Shown piece by piece: positions 10,077 through 19,838 of a stretch of DNA of 64,000 nt (position 1 is the stretch's first letter; every line of letters begins with the position of its first letter). The notes below the pieces were generated by a model. It was given only the letters and a program-made list of their open reading frames with translations, had not been told where the DNA came from and ran no database searches. The stretch is from Adiantum capillus-veneris (taxonomy: Eukaryota; Streptophyta; Polypodiopsida; Polypodiales; Pteridaceae): contig CM043966.1 of assembly GCA_014529385.2 (NCBI GenBank), positions 39,736,037 through 39,800,036 of the forward strand, read 5' to 3'. The translations under genes were made by a program, and so were the position numbers.

Positions 10077-12701
10077 TTGAATTACCCAGTGATGAATGCA
10101 GGTGGAGGAACTAGTCAGAAACCACGGTTTCTACAAAAGCCAAATGGAGCAAGACCACTTCCACAAGGAGTGGAAGAAGTTCCAACTTTGCCAGACCCAA
10201 ATGTGCATGTGGTAGAGGTGACAAACTCAAATGAGGTTGACATGGAAGCAAATGGCATTAAGCGTGGCCAAGGAAAAGGTAAGGAGAAAGAAGGTGTCAC
10301 ATCACAGAGTGACCATGGACGAGGCAAGAAGGCAAAGGAGACCAAGGAAGCTAAGAGGACTCGATGTCGTATCAATCTCCAAGACTTCCCTCTTGGACAT
10401 GGTATGGATCCATACAACTTGTTGAAAGACATGAGAGATAAGGGTCCTGATATCACATGGCCTCAGTTTCTTGCATTATGCCCACAAGTTAGGAGGTATT
10501 TAACAAAGGCAGTTAGCACTAGGAGAATGGTAAAAGAGAGTGTGTCTGCTGTAAAAATTGCACATGCTGAAATGAATGAGGATATTACACCTGTGCTAGA
10601 TTGTTACATCAAAGGAAGATTGGTTAGGAAAGGTCTAGTGGATGGGGGTGCACAAATTTGCATCATGACAGAGGGACTGATGCAAAAACTAGGCATGCAC
10701 ATCCATGAGACACTTGAAATTAAAGTCAAGATGGAAAACAATAGCAAAGCTAGGTGTGTAGGCATTTGTAAAAATGTTTTTGTAGAGTCCTTTGGCATTA
10801 AGAAGGCGGTGGATTTTTATGTTATGTCTACCAAAGGAAATGGTTACCCATTTATCCTAGGGAGACCATGGCTAATGAAAATGCGAGCTTTGCAGGATTG
10901 GGAGATTGGAAAGCTAATTTGCAGGAATGACAATCATAAGAAGGTTGCCTTCGACATGAAGGAGCAACGCCAAGAGGAGCTCCATGAAGAATCATCTCAA
11001 AGTGAGACGGAGGAAGGCGGGACTGATAGTACTTCAGAAGGAGAAAGTAGCGGCAGCATTACTGAAGAGGAGTCTTCCATCGAAGTCATGGGGGAAAGGT
11101 TTAAGCCAAACAACCAAGAGACCTCTTGCCCAGGTTTGGAAGAGGTAGGTTCCCAAGAGAACCAAAATATGCAAGATGAAGGAATGTTAGAAGGTATATT
11201 GTCTACAACACTTACAAAGGAGGAAAGAGAGGAGTTCAAATGTGTGCTAAGGAAATTTCCTAGGCTTTTTGCTAAAGACTACACCGCTGTGCGTGGAGTA
11301 GATGCTGTTCAACACAAAATTGGGTTAAAGCCAGAGGCCAAACCTAAGGCTCAGAAGCTACGAAGGCTAGGAGTCATCACGGAGCAGGCTTTACTCAAGG
11401 AGGTAAGAAAGCTTCTAGGAGCAGGTTTCATTTATCCAGTGGAGAATTCAGAGTGGGTCTCTACCGTTGTTGTCACTCCCAAGAAGAACAGAAAGTGGAG
11501 GGTGTGTGTGGATTACCGTCCACTCAATGAAGCAACAAAAAGAGATCACTTTCCCCTCCCATTTCAGGATGAGATACTAAATGAGGTAGTTGGTCATGAA
11601 AAGTACAGTGTATGTGATGGCTACTCGGGTTACTTTCAAATAGGTATCGCATTGAAAGATCAGTTGAAAACAACCTTCATCACTCCTTGGGGTTGTTATG
11701 CTTTTAGAGTCATGCCATTTGGACTGACAAATGCTCCTGCAACTTTCCAACGCTTCATGAACATGGTGTTTCAAGCATTCTTTGGAAAGTCCATTAGGGT
11801 TTTTATTGATGATTTTTGCATTTATAGCTCAAAATCATTGCATCTACAAAGGGTAGAAGAAGGTTTAAAGAAGCTCTACGACATGGGAGGTCAACTCAAC
11901 CCCAACAAGTGTCACATAGGTGAGAATGAAGTGATCTTGCTTGGTCACAAGGTTTCCTATAAAGGCATTGAGGTTGATCCTTCAAAGGCAAAGGCTCTTA
12001 TTGAGCTCCCATCACCGAAGAATCTCAAAGAGGTCATCTCATTCATTCAAAAGGTGAAGTATATGTCACGCTTTATTCACTTAGCTTTGGAGTTGCTTCA
12101 TCGTTTGCAAAATTTGACACAACAAGTAGAATTTGCATGGTCTTATGAGCTTGAAGAGTACTTTTGTAACATTAAAGTCATCCTATCAGAGCTACCAACA
12201 CTCATGCCTCCTTGTTGGGAGTACACATTCTTTGTTAGCTCTAGTGTTGGGAAAGAAACAATTGGAGAAGTTTTGCTACAACAAGATCCCCATAGTACCC
12301 GGATGCGACCCATCTACTTTGCTAGTAGGGTCATGAATGCGTTGGAGAGAGGCTACACGGAGGAAGAACTCATGATGCTTTCTCTCATGTTTGTGGTGAG
12401 AAAGTTTAGATCCTACTTGCTACCAAAAACTTTTGTAATTCTCACTGCAGAAAATTTGTTTCCTTGGGTGCCATCTCAAATGAATCTTAGCACTAGGATC
12501 TCAAAGTGGATTATGGAATTGCAAGAGTTCCAATACTCTTTCAAGGTAGAAGATAGTGTGCGTGCACAATTGGCAGGGATCCTTACTTATAGGGTATATG
12601 AGAAGGAGATTAAGGTGCTTGAAGTAAAGACCCTACCATTGCCACAACCTAAAAGTATTCCTAATGCTTTTACCTTGTTCTTTGATGGAGCTTTTCGATG
12701 A
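10077..12701 (+). pseudogene. Element B protease, reverse transcriptase and RNase H
   Basis: 874 codons. The retropepsin has LVDGGAQ (Asp189 at 10641), with Gly in place of the usual Ser/Thr, a form also known in Tat elements. An acidic, Ser-rich linker of about 60 residues follows near residue 300. The RT shows the VCVDYRPLNEAT and MPFGLTNAPATFQRF motifs and FIDD as catalytic box (Asp578-Asp579). The RNase H that follows is degraded: where a normal domain has a DAS motif this copy reads VSSSVG. A TGA at 12699-12701 ends the ORF inside the start of the second RNase H (FFDGAFR). The polyprotein would copy element RNA into DNA. Confidence 0.9.
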
Positions 12702-13069
12702 GTCACAAGAAAAGCAGGGGGAGGGCTAGTATTGCTCAACCCAAGTGGAGAGGTGTTCATGAAAGAGAAGGTCAATCTATCAGGTTCAACTAGCAACAAT
12801 GAAGCAAAATACGACACACTACTTCATGGTTTAAAGATATGCATTGGCCAAGGTATACAACGTCTCATGGTAAAAGGGGACGCACTTCTCATTGTGAAGC
12901 AAATTTTAGGCATTTGGGCATGCAAGAATGAAATATTAAGGACAAAATTTCATGCCATTCGTAGGATGTTTAATCAATTTGAAGAAGTGCAACTATATCA
13001 TATTCCTAGGAAAAAAATGAAGATGCCGATTTACTTGCACAACAAGCAGTTACATGTGTTGAGAAACAA
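12702..13069 (+). pseudogene. Element B second (archaeal-type) RNase H
   Basis: It continues in the same frame after the TGA. The domain starts with FFDGA just before the stop and goes on with GGGLVLLNPSGEVF, NNEAKYDTLLHGL and VKGDALLIVKQ, which fit the DGA, E and GD-x-LV motifs of the archaeal-type RNase H carried by plant Tat elements. A frameshift near 13000-13070 separates it from integrase. Having two RNase H domains is a known lineage marker; the degraded first one suggests this may have been the working copy. Confidence 0.8.
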
Positions 13070-13977
13070 GTGCAGGTCATCATGGTGGCAACAACTATCA
13101 AGAAACCGAGATACCAAGGATTGGAGTCATTGACTCCCATTATTAGCTACATTTTGGAGGGTGAGTTTCCACAAGACTTCACGAAGGCTCAGAAGAGGAG
13201 ACTCATGAAAAAGGCAAGCGCGTATCTCTTCCTAGAAGGATCCCTCTATCAAAGAGGGAAGGATCAAGTGTGCAGAAGAGTACCAACTATCAAGGAGATT
13301 CCAGCAATTCTAAAAGGTTTGCATGAAGAGGCATGTGGTGGTCATTTTTCCCAAGAGTTAACTGTGAAGAAGATTTTGCTTGTGGGGTATATTTGGCCAA
13401 GTCTGCATGTGGATGTCCAACATTGGTGTAAAAGTTGTCACAATTGTCAGGTAAATGGGAATAGAAGATTGGTTTATGGTCCAAGGCAAATCGTGCTTGC
13501 AAATGGACCCTTTGAAAAGTGGGGCATTGATGCTATGGGTCCTCTCCCTAGGACAAAAAGTGGTAAACTCTACATTCTAGTGGCTGTAGACTATATGACT
13601 AGGTGGGTGGAAGCACAAAGTGTGGGAAAGGTAAATGCGAGGACACTGAGAAAATGTTTCTACACTCACAGTTGTTGTAGATTTGGCACACCTTTGGAGA
13701 TTGTTTCTGATAATGGTCTAGGGTTTAGAAAGGGCTTGCTCACAGAAGTCTGTGAAGAACTTCACATTCTACATCATCATAGTACACCCTACTATCCCCA
13801 ATCAAATGGTTTGGTAGAAAAGGCTAATGGTGGCATTGCAGGCATCATTAGAAAGATAGTGAGAAACAAGACAAAGTTGTGGGATGACTTCTTGGATGGT
13901 GCCTTGTGGGCGTATCGAACCACATATAGGGAAGCCATGGAGTTTACACCATTTCACTTGGTCTATGGTCAAGAGGC
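13070..13977 (+). pseudogene. Element B integrase, N-terminal and catalytic part, cut by A
   Basis: The HHCC zinc domain has HEEACGGH and CKSCHNC. The catalytic core has Asp154 (13529), Asp214 (13709) and Glu250 (13817), a D-X59-D-X35-E triad. The open frame formally reads on to 14014, but the last dozen codons belong to the LTR of A. Integrase would insert the element DNA into the host genome. The C-terminal part is at 33085-33595. The start at 13070 is only the first ATG after the frameshift. Confidence 0.92.
13973..13977. repeat. Target-site duplication of element A, left
   Basis: GAGGC immediately before the LTR of A. The same five bases follow the right LTR at 33080-33084. Five bases is the usual Ty3/gypsy value. 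Confidence 0.96.
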
Positions 13978-14601
13978 TGTTAAGGCGGTTACGCCGCTAG
14001 CGGAAGCTAAATAGCGAGAACTCAACCAACAACAGAATTTGTCAGACGAGGACGGAGCTTGACCCGCAGGCGCATGGAAACAACTAGGTGGGTGTCAAAT
14101 CACCTACTCGACCTTCTAATGACAATCACTACTAAGGAAATCAAATCTAAGTTCTAAAACACGCAAGTGACTGAAATCCGTACTACGAACGAATGCTATA
14201 CGAAACAGGATCTAGAATCATTGAATCGATCTCAAACTCAAGGGGAAGTCTATACACTAGGTAAGAACAACACCCTAAAGACTTGAACTGCAAAATCAAC
14301 CTATAACCACTCCGTGCGGCAAACGCGTATGAAGACAGGCCAAAAAATACAGGTGACCGAAACTTGACCCCGATGGTACTAATGTGTAGCTCTACTCGTT
14401 GTGGTTCTATAGATATGCTGCACGCTCTATTCCGACACACGAGTTGGAAGAAAACTCACACCGAAGCTCGTAGGAACTTACCACACATAGAAGCCGATAG
14501 CGCGCACTCTTGGTATCTGTGCGTAGCTCTCACCGTTGCTAACACAATGGTGGTGTCGCTTCTCCAATGGCGGCCCCATAGCCCGCGTAGCAAGAAGATA
14601 A

Positions 14602-14690
<89 letters not shown>

Positions 14691-14976
14691 ACAAAGTCAC
14701 GGCGCTCAAAAACTCACTTTGATTAATAATTGAATCTCCCTTAGGTTACAAAACTTTGGCTTATATACCTCAGCCTTGGAGGTGAGAACATCTCTAATTA
14801 TTTACATCAACAGGTGAAATTACTTCGGGATTACAAGCTGGAAACTCAATTGAGTCCCGTTACTTAATGAATGGCTCAAATCAAAATAAATGTCGGAAAG
14901 ACATTTATTACAAGCAATGGTTACAAAATGATGGGTGTGAGCAAAAATGTGGGTGTGATCCTCTGCTGGCTCAACA
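13978..14976 (-). repeat. Element A 3' LTR
   Basis: 999 bp with TG...CA ends, matching 32139-33079 nearly base for base. The main difference is a CT microsatellite of about 42 units here against 12 in the other LTR. The outer end has two small adjacent inverted repeats (GGCG/CGCC, CCGC/GCGG). A TATA sequence is at 14760-14767. The 120-codon plus-strand frame inside is a repeat artefact. Confidence 0.96.
14604..14687. repeat. (CT)n microsatellite in the 3' LTR of A
   Basis: 84 bases of uninterrupted CT. The 5' LTR has only 24 bases at the matching place (32767-32790). Since the two LTRs were identical at insertion, the difference arose afterwards or during reverse transcription. Confidence 0.97.
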
Positions 14977-14990
14977 CTCCCCCCCTCCGC
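14977..14990 (-). promoter_or_regulatory. Element A polypurine tract
   Basis: On the minus strand this reads GCGGAGGGGGGGAG and directly abuts the 3' LTR, as needed to prime plus-strand DNA. A 6-base hairpin (CATGTC/GACATG, 14994-15011) lies just upstream in the element sense. Confidence 0.93.
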
Positions 14991-15052
14991 GTTCATGTCG
15001 TCCCTGACATGACTTTTAGGCTTGGTCAATAGAGTCCTGTCTTCTTGAGCAT

Positions 15053-15508
15053 CTACAAATGTGATTCGTAGCGTAGGTTGCCGATGGTCAAGGTTGGGCC
15101 GAATATTTTTCTTTCGTGAGTGAAAAAGCCAGTGTAGAAAGCTTCTTCGAATGTTTGCATGTGGAAGCTAGGCAAAAACATAATTCTTTGGTATAAGAGA
15201 TGTAACACCTTTGGTGATGGCTGCAATGAAAGATCATACATCATATCCGTCACTGTGTCGGCCGTCGATAGTAGACTCGAGGTAGTGGCTTTATCTGGCG
15301 CGAACACTTCAATGCATGCTAAGAGAGTCCTGCAGATTTTCTTTAGCATCTGACACGAAAGGTCAGGAGAGCCAGTAAAGAGTTTGATGGTGCCCGTTAG
15401 GGTTTTCACCATGTAGGCTTTACCTATTCTCTCTCCTGCCTTTGGTCCTGGCATCCTTGGGTAATTAAGACAATTTGGCTTCTTTTCTGCAATCCTGCCA
15501 TGCTCTTT
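15053..15508 (-). pseudogene. Element A downstream ORF, C-terminal segment
   Basis: The 133 codons from the ATG at 15454 to 15053 lie in the same frame as the large ORF upstream, separated only by a TAG at 15509-15511 and 18 open codons. I therefore read it as the end of the same protein. It contains a fairly hydrophobic stretch (LLHLLYQRIMFLPSF) but no clear membrane segment, and no family was recognised. The PPT begins about 60 bp beyond its end. Confidence 0.6.
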
Positions 15509-17887
15509 CTAGCTTCTGACTCTTGGCGCCGGGCAGAAGGTTGCATCCTCCCGAATCTCCTTTGGAGCCTCTACCAAGTAGATGTGGTAGGCTGGGTATT
15601 TGTTCAGCCAACCTTTCCTCCATCTAGGTTGAGAATCTACAATCTTCTTTGATTGTTCATCCTTTGTGATGTCGCCTTCGTAAAGAGCGACATACTGCTC
15701 CTCCTCTATTCTCTTTTTCGTCTTTATCACTTCAAATTTCATCAGAGGGAAAGGCAGGCTGGGTTGCATCCACTCTTCATGGAGCACTTTTGTGTCTAAA
15801 CCTTGAAGTCTAATGGAGATGAGGAGTCTCCTTTCCCATTCCATTTTCGCCTTGGCACTTTCCTCTGTTGACTTTTCTATTTGGTCCTGGAGCCGTTGTT
15901 CTTCTTCTTCAGAGATTCCTGAAGTCGAGGCCACTTCTTGAAGTGGGACTGGATCTTCAATTGTGGTTGCCTCTCCAGTTTCTGGTAGCTCTATGGTTGC
16001 TCCCCCTGCTTCTTCTTGTGGTGGCTCTGTTTCTCTTCTTTGTTGCTCTTGGAGGTCTTGGAGCTGTTTGCGGAGGGCCTCATTTTCTGTCCTTAGTGTT
16101 TGGTTTTCTGATGTGAGCCTCTCCTCTGCAGCCAATGATCCCTCCGCCATGTGCAATCTTTGCACTTGCTCTAACCTTAGCTCTCTTTGCAAAATTTTGA
16201 CCTGATCTTCTAGAGCTGGTACGAGGGCTCCCTCTTGTTCTGTTCCTGCTCTGCTAGCTCTAGGGGTGGTCCTGAGTCTCATGATTGTCCTTTCTTGAAG
16301 TTCGACTCTTTCCCTTAGCTCAATGAGCTCATCCTTGGCTGCCTCCAGCTCATCTTCTATTCGCTCCTTTGCTTCCTGTGAACTTGTTACCTCTCTTGAA
16401 GCTTCGGCTAGTTGGAGTATCAAGCCGTCTCTCTCGTTTTCTGCGTCGTAGAGTGATGCTTTATGACTTTCAGATTCAGTCATAGCATTCTCTAACTTCT
16501 TCTGCAACTCTGCTTCCTTTTGTTTTGCTGTCTCAATTGCTACTTCCTTTGCTCTGGATCTTTCTTTAATCTTGCTGAGTAGTTCATGCACCATGTGCAT
16601 GTCTTTTTCATCTTCATCTGTCAACTTGACAGCTCTTTCTGCCGCCACCTCCAATGGCTTCGGCTCTTCTAGTATGTTTTGTTCGTCCATTTTCTCTATA
16701 CTCTCCATTGTTCCTTTTGTCTTTTCCTTCGTCCCTTTCCGATCATCTTGTTTTCGTAGGGATATCCCATAAACTGCCTCCAGGGCCTCTTCTTCACTAT
16801 ACCCGATCGCTACCAGATCCTCATAATCATCCTTCTTTTGCTGAACTGGATCTATCTCCTTTCCCTTGGTCCCGGCCTCAGGCTTTTCCATAACTTCTGT
16901 TTCTATTTCTATTGTGGTCTCCTCCACAATAATTTCCGTCTTCTTCGGGCTTGGTACATCAGTAAAGGAGGGCTGATTGTCCTCAGTCATCTTGGATTTT
17001 CCTTTGTTTGCTCGCCCGTCTTTCTCTCGAAGTTCAGTAGACTCATCTACTTCCTTCTTCTCCTTGTCGTCCTTTTTCAGCTCAGCTTTTAAAAGCTGTA
17101 CTTCCTCTTCAGTATAAGGCTCGACAGGTTGCTGCTCCAGTATGGCCTCCGACTCCTCATAAGCTCTAATATATTGATCATATTGATCAACATGTGGCCT
17201 GGCAGAGCTGGTTCCGACTTTAGTGGGGTCTGGCACCCACATTTCTTCAAAGTCCCCCTTTAGGGCTCTTTCCGCTCTAAACTGCTCCACCAGCCTTTCC
17301 ATTCTTGCGACTTTTTGACTTTTGGTTTGCTTGGGATCAGCCTTCTTCTTCACTTTCTTCTTGAGCGGCTCGTCCACAGCCTCTTCAGGTTCTGAAACTA
17401 TTTCTAGTTTTCGGCGTGCTCTTGTGGACTCCCTCTTGGATACTTCTTGCTGTTCTTTCTCTTTATCGGCTTCTCTAAGCCACTCATTCTGGGAGGGAAT
17501 CTGTGGCCCTTGATCCCTAGCTCCAATAGCTTCATAAGCTATTCTTGTTAGGATTTCTCCTCCTCCTATGTACTTTGGCTTCTGGTTGTGCATGGCGATT
17601 ACTTGCTCGTGGATGTATTGAGCATAATTCACCTCTTTTGGCATGTTGCTCTTCAGTGCCCATGTGATGGTTGTCGCAATGGCATGGGGTGGTGTAGTAT
17701 ACTTCTGCGGTCTTTTACTGCATACATGGAAAAACTGGTTGTATAATCGGCAAAGGGTTGCCGCTCGTTGATCTGCCATATCTCCGTAGGTTGTATTTTG
17801 TTTTTTTGATCCATAGACCTCTATGGCCTCCCTTCTTTCTTTGACAGAACTCCCTTTGTTGTGCAGCTTCAATGCATCTGCAATGAG
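15509..17887 (-). CDS. Element A downstream ORF, main coiled-coil segment
   Basis: 787 codons from the ATG at 17872, placed between pol and the 3' LTR where some plant elements carry an env-like or accessory ORF. Residues about 1-130 are a compact region (TLCRLYNQFFHVC, HAIATTITWALK). Residues about 130-400 are Lys/Glu-rich and low in complexity. Residues about 420-640 have long heptad-like runs (KQKEAELQKKLENAM, ENEALRKQLQDLQEQQ), so a long coiled coil is likely. The last 90 residues look globular (GWLNKYPAYHIYLVEAP). No signal peptide or transmembrane segment was seen, which argues against an envelope protein. A TAG at 17888-17890 separates it in frame from the segment upstream. Function unknown. 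Confidence 0.7.
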   Translation of the reverse strand, partial: LIADALKLHNKGSSVKERREAIEVYGSKKQNTTYGDMADQRAATLCRLYNQFFHVCSKRPQKYTTPPHAIATTITWALKSNMPKEVNYAQYIHEQVIAMHNQKPKYIGGGEILTRIAYEAIGARDQGPQIPSQNEWLREADKEKEQQEVSKRESTRARRKLEIVSEPEEAVDEPLKKKVKKKADPKQTKSQKVARMERLVEQFRAERALKGDFEEMWVPDPTKVGTSSARPHVDQYDQYIRAYEESEAILEQQPVEPYTEEEVQLLKAELKKDDKEKKEVDESTELREKDGRANKGKSKMTEDNQPSFTDVPSPKKTEIIVEETTIEIETEVMEKPEAGTKGKEIDPVQQKKDDYEDLVAIGYSEEEALEAVYGISLRKQDDRKGTKEKTKGTMESIEKMDEQNILEEPKPLEVAAERAVKLTDEDEKDMHMVHELLSKIKERSRAKEVAIETAKQKEAELQKKLENAMTESESHKASLYDAENERDGLILQLAEASREVTSSQEAKERIEDELEAAKDELIELRERVELQERTIMRLRTTPRASRAGTEQEGALVPALEDQVKILQRELRLEQVQRLHMAEGSLAAEERLTSENQTLRTENEALRKQLQDLQEQQRRETEPPQEEAGGATIELPETGEATTIEDPVPLQEVASTSGISEEEEQRLQDQIEKSTEESAKAKMEWERRLLISIRLQGLDTKVLHEEWMQPSLPFPLMKFEVIKTKKRIEEEQYVALYEGDITKDEQSKKIVDSQPRWRKGWLNKYPAYHIYLVEAPKEIREDATFCPAPRVRS

Positions 17888-18301
17888 CTATGGAGTGATC
17901 TGTACTTCAACTGTTTCTCCATCCATGGCTGTCAAAGTGGCTTTCCCATCCTTCTGAATGGATGTTGCCAACTCATACACTCTTCTTGTGTCTACACCCG
18001 ATGGTCTAGAGGTGAAGAACCTGTGTAAGTCAGCCTTTTCCAGGTATCTGCTGATGTTCTCTAATCTGCTATAATCCACTAATTCTCGTGGGATCATAGG
18101 TACATCGACCGATTGCCCTTGAGGATCTCTGAAAGTCCCTTGGTAGATCTTTATTCCCTCTTTTTCTAGTACTTCTTCCTCCAACCAAGTCTTGGTTGGC
18201 TTGAGGGTTTCTGTTGGAATATCAAAAGGTTCTGCTTCTGCAAGAGCATCCTTGATGGTTGGTCTTTTTCTCTTAGTTGCCGATGACTTAGCGGAATCCA
18301 T
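17888..18301 (-). CDS. Element A downstream ORF, N-terminal segment
   Basis: 137 codons from the ATG at 18301, starting MDSAKSSATKRKRP, with a basic KRKR cluster that could be a nuclear localisation signal. It ends at a TAG (17888-17890), after which the same frame continues open into the coiled-coil segment. The whole reading frame would be about 1,080 codons with two TAG codons. The start is the first ATG after the palindrome-rich spacer. No known domain was recognised. Confidence 0.65.
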   Translation of the reverse strand: MDSAKSSATKRKRPTIKDALAEAEPFDIPTETLKPTKTWLEEEVLEKEGIKIYQGTFRDPQGQSVDVPMIPRELVDYSRLENISRYLEKADLHRFFTSRPSGVDTRRVYELATSIQKDGKATLTAMDGETVEVQITP

Positions 18302-18467
18302 GGATCCTGTAACTACAATTTCAAAAGTTAGCGTCTTTTTAGTACTGAAAGCCGAAATGAAGCTTTTAACTATTCAAATGACTTGAAAATTGAAACATGA
18401 GCTATTCAGGGCCTAAGGATGCAATGTGGGTGAAAAAATATGCAAACTGGGCTCAAAAACATGCTTG

Positions 18468-18491
18468 AGACATCATACGCGTATGATGTCT
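18468..18491. repeat. Element A palindrome, spacer copy 1
   Basis: A perfect 24-bp inverted repeat: arm AGACATCATA, centre CGCG, complementary arm. It differs from the F/G type by a paired change at arm position 8 (C to A, with the matching G to T in the other arm). Confidence 0.95.
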
Positions 18492-18750
18492 TTTGTGTCA
18501 GAATGACTTCATATTGGTTGTGCTTGTAGCTGATAGTGTATACATGAGTATCATATGCTTGGATTTGAGTTTGGATCCCATTTGGTCAAGTTTTGGCCAG
18601 TTCAGTCCAGTTCAGGCTCTTGGCAAAATTTTGAAAGAGAAATGGATTTTATGATCCAAGTTGGATAAAACTTGGTGGTTCACCTTCAAATGGCATGTAG
18701 ATCACTTCTGTTTGGTGGTTGAAGCCCTGAGTTGCCAAAATCACATAGTG

Positions 18751-18774
18751 AGACATCATACGCGTATGATGTCT
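18751..18774. repeat. Element A palindrome, spacer copy 2
   Basis: A perfect copy of the 24-bp inverted repeat, followed by TTTTGGTG. Confidence 0.95.
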
Positions 18775-18885
18775 TTTGGTGCATTTTTGGACCAATTTTC
18801 TCTATAAGCTTGGTTTTGGCTTTATATAGGCTTATTCAGTGGATTTATCAAGTTTGGATAGAATTTGGACTAAAAATGGCTCTGG

Positions 18886-18909
18886 AGACATCATACGCGT
18901 ATGATGTCT
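18886..18909. repeat. Element A palindrome, spacer copy 3
   Basis: A perfect copy, only 111 bases after the previous one. Confidence 0.95.
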
Positions 18910-19170
18910 TTTTTGTCAATTTTTCATGGGATTGGTTCTGTGGACTCTCCATGTGCTAGTGAAGGACTGTTTATACTCAAATCTTGGTTTGGACTTGAAT
19001 ATGTTGGATTTGGGACAAAAATAGGCTTTGTATGAAGGATTTTCTCTTAATTGGGCTAATGGGGTGATCCACCTGACCAAATGGTTCCAAACTTCATATG
19101 TAGCATGTATTAGATATATATAATGGATGTATGATGACAAATGAGCATTTTTTGCTCTGTAAGTACAAAT

Positions 19171-19194
19171 AGACATAATACGCGTATGATGTCT
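19171..19194. repeat. Element A palindrome, spacer copy 4
   Basis: The left arm reads AGACATAATA, giving one mismatch against the right arm. Confidence 0.93.
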
Positions 19195-19454
19195 TTTGTG
19201 TCAAAATGGTGCTTTTTGGTTCCAGATAGCTTGTAGATGTGTTAATCAACAATCCTACAAAGTTTCAATGAGTTTGGAGTTATTTTGACAAAATTAGGAC
19301 CAAAAATCAATTTTTTGGCCTACTTTGCGTCTTTTTGGCTTTCCTTGGGTTTTCTAACTCCAATTCTCATGATACTTGGTTCATAGGATGTGATTAACAT
19401 GTGGAATGAGGCTATGCACTCAAATGTTGAAATGGATGTGAAAATCATGCTGTG

Positions 19455-19478
19455 AGACATCATACGCGTATGATGTCT
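19455..19478. repeat. Element A palindrome, spacer copy 5
   Basis: A perfect copy, nearest to pol in this spacer. Confidence 0.95.
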
Positions 19479-19816
19479 TTTCTTGAAATGTTGGTCTTTT
19501 TGTGCAAAGAATGCTTTGTGCTAGTGCCCTAAGCCCTGCTAACTAGTTTTCAACTTAAAAAGTCATCAGTTTAGCTAAAAAGCCCCCTTATAGGCATTTC
19601 AGTCTCTGAAGTCGTCTTTTTGCCTTGGAGTTGAATTTCTTCAACTTTTCTTTTCGAGAGTTGCATTTCCAGCTCATTGGATATGTTGTGAAGCCACCTA
19701 TTTGGTTGAACTTGACTTTGGCTCCCCGTTCTCCATCTTTCTCTATTTGGTTGCCCGAAAGCGTCTTTTTCACCATCGGTAAGTGAATCAGCTTTCTTTT
19801 GGGTTTTGCTTGCAAA

Positions 19817-19838
19817 CATAAGTCATCCATGTATATTT
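19817..19838 (-). repeat. 22-base copy of the RT active-site region in the spacer
   Basis: Identical to 24854-24875, which codes for the YMDDL box. Here it falls in a short frame that otherwise has no RT similarity. It may be a template-switch scar. Confidence 0.8.

Larger units (their letters stand above)
9267..13977 (+). mobile_element. Element B, 5' portion (Tat-type Ty3/gypsy)
   Basis: Gag, protease, RT, RNase H, a second RNase H and integrase lie in order on the plus strand. The dual RNase H marks the plant Tat lineage. The element is cut at 13977 by the insertion of A and resumes at 33080. The frame from 9267 to about 13010 is continuous apart from a TAA at 9330-9332 and TGA codons at 9972, 10048 and 12699. 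One frameshift separates the second RNase H from integrase. No 5' LTR is visible. Confidence 0.9.

Noticed and set aside
14364-14726. 120-codon plus-strand ORF in the LTR of A, repeated at 32476-32829
   Set aside because: Much of it is the Ser-Leu product of the CT microsatellite, it runs against the element sense, and it is duplicated only because the LTR is.
15509-18301. The downstream ORF of A as an envelope gene
   Set aside because: No signal peptide, membrane anchor or cleavage-site pattern was seen; the content is coiled coil and charged low-complexity sequence.
18468-19478. The repeated palindromes as a CRISPR-like array
   Set aside because: Spacing is irregular (111-285 bp), the intervening DNA is itself partly repeated, and the context is a plant retrotransposon.
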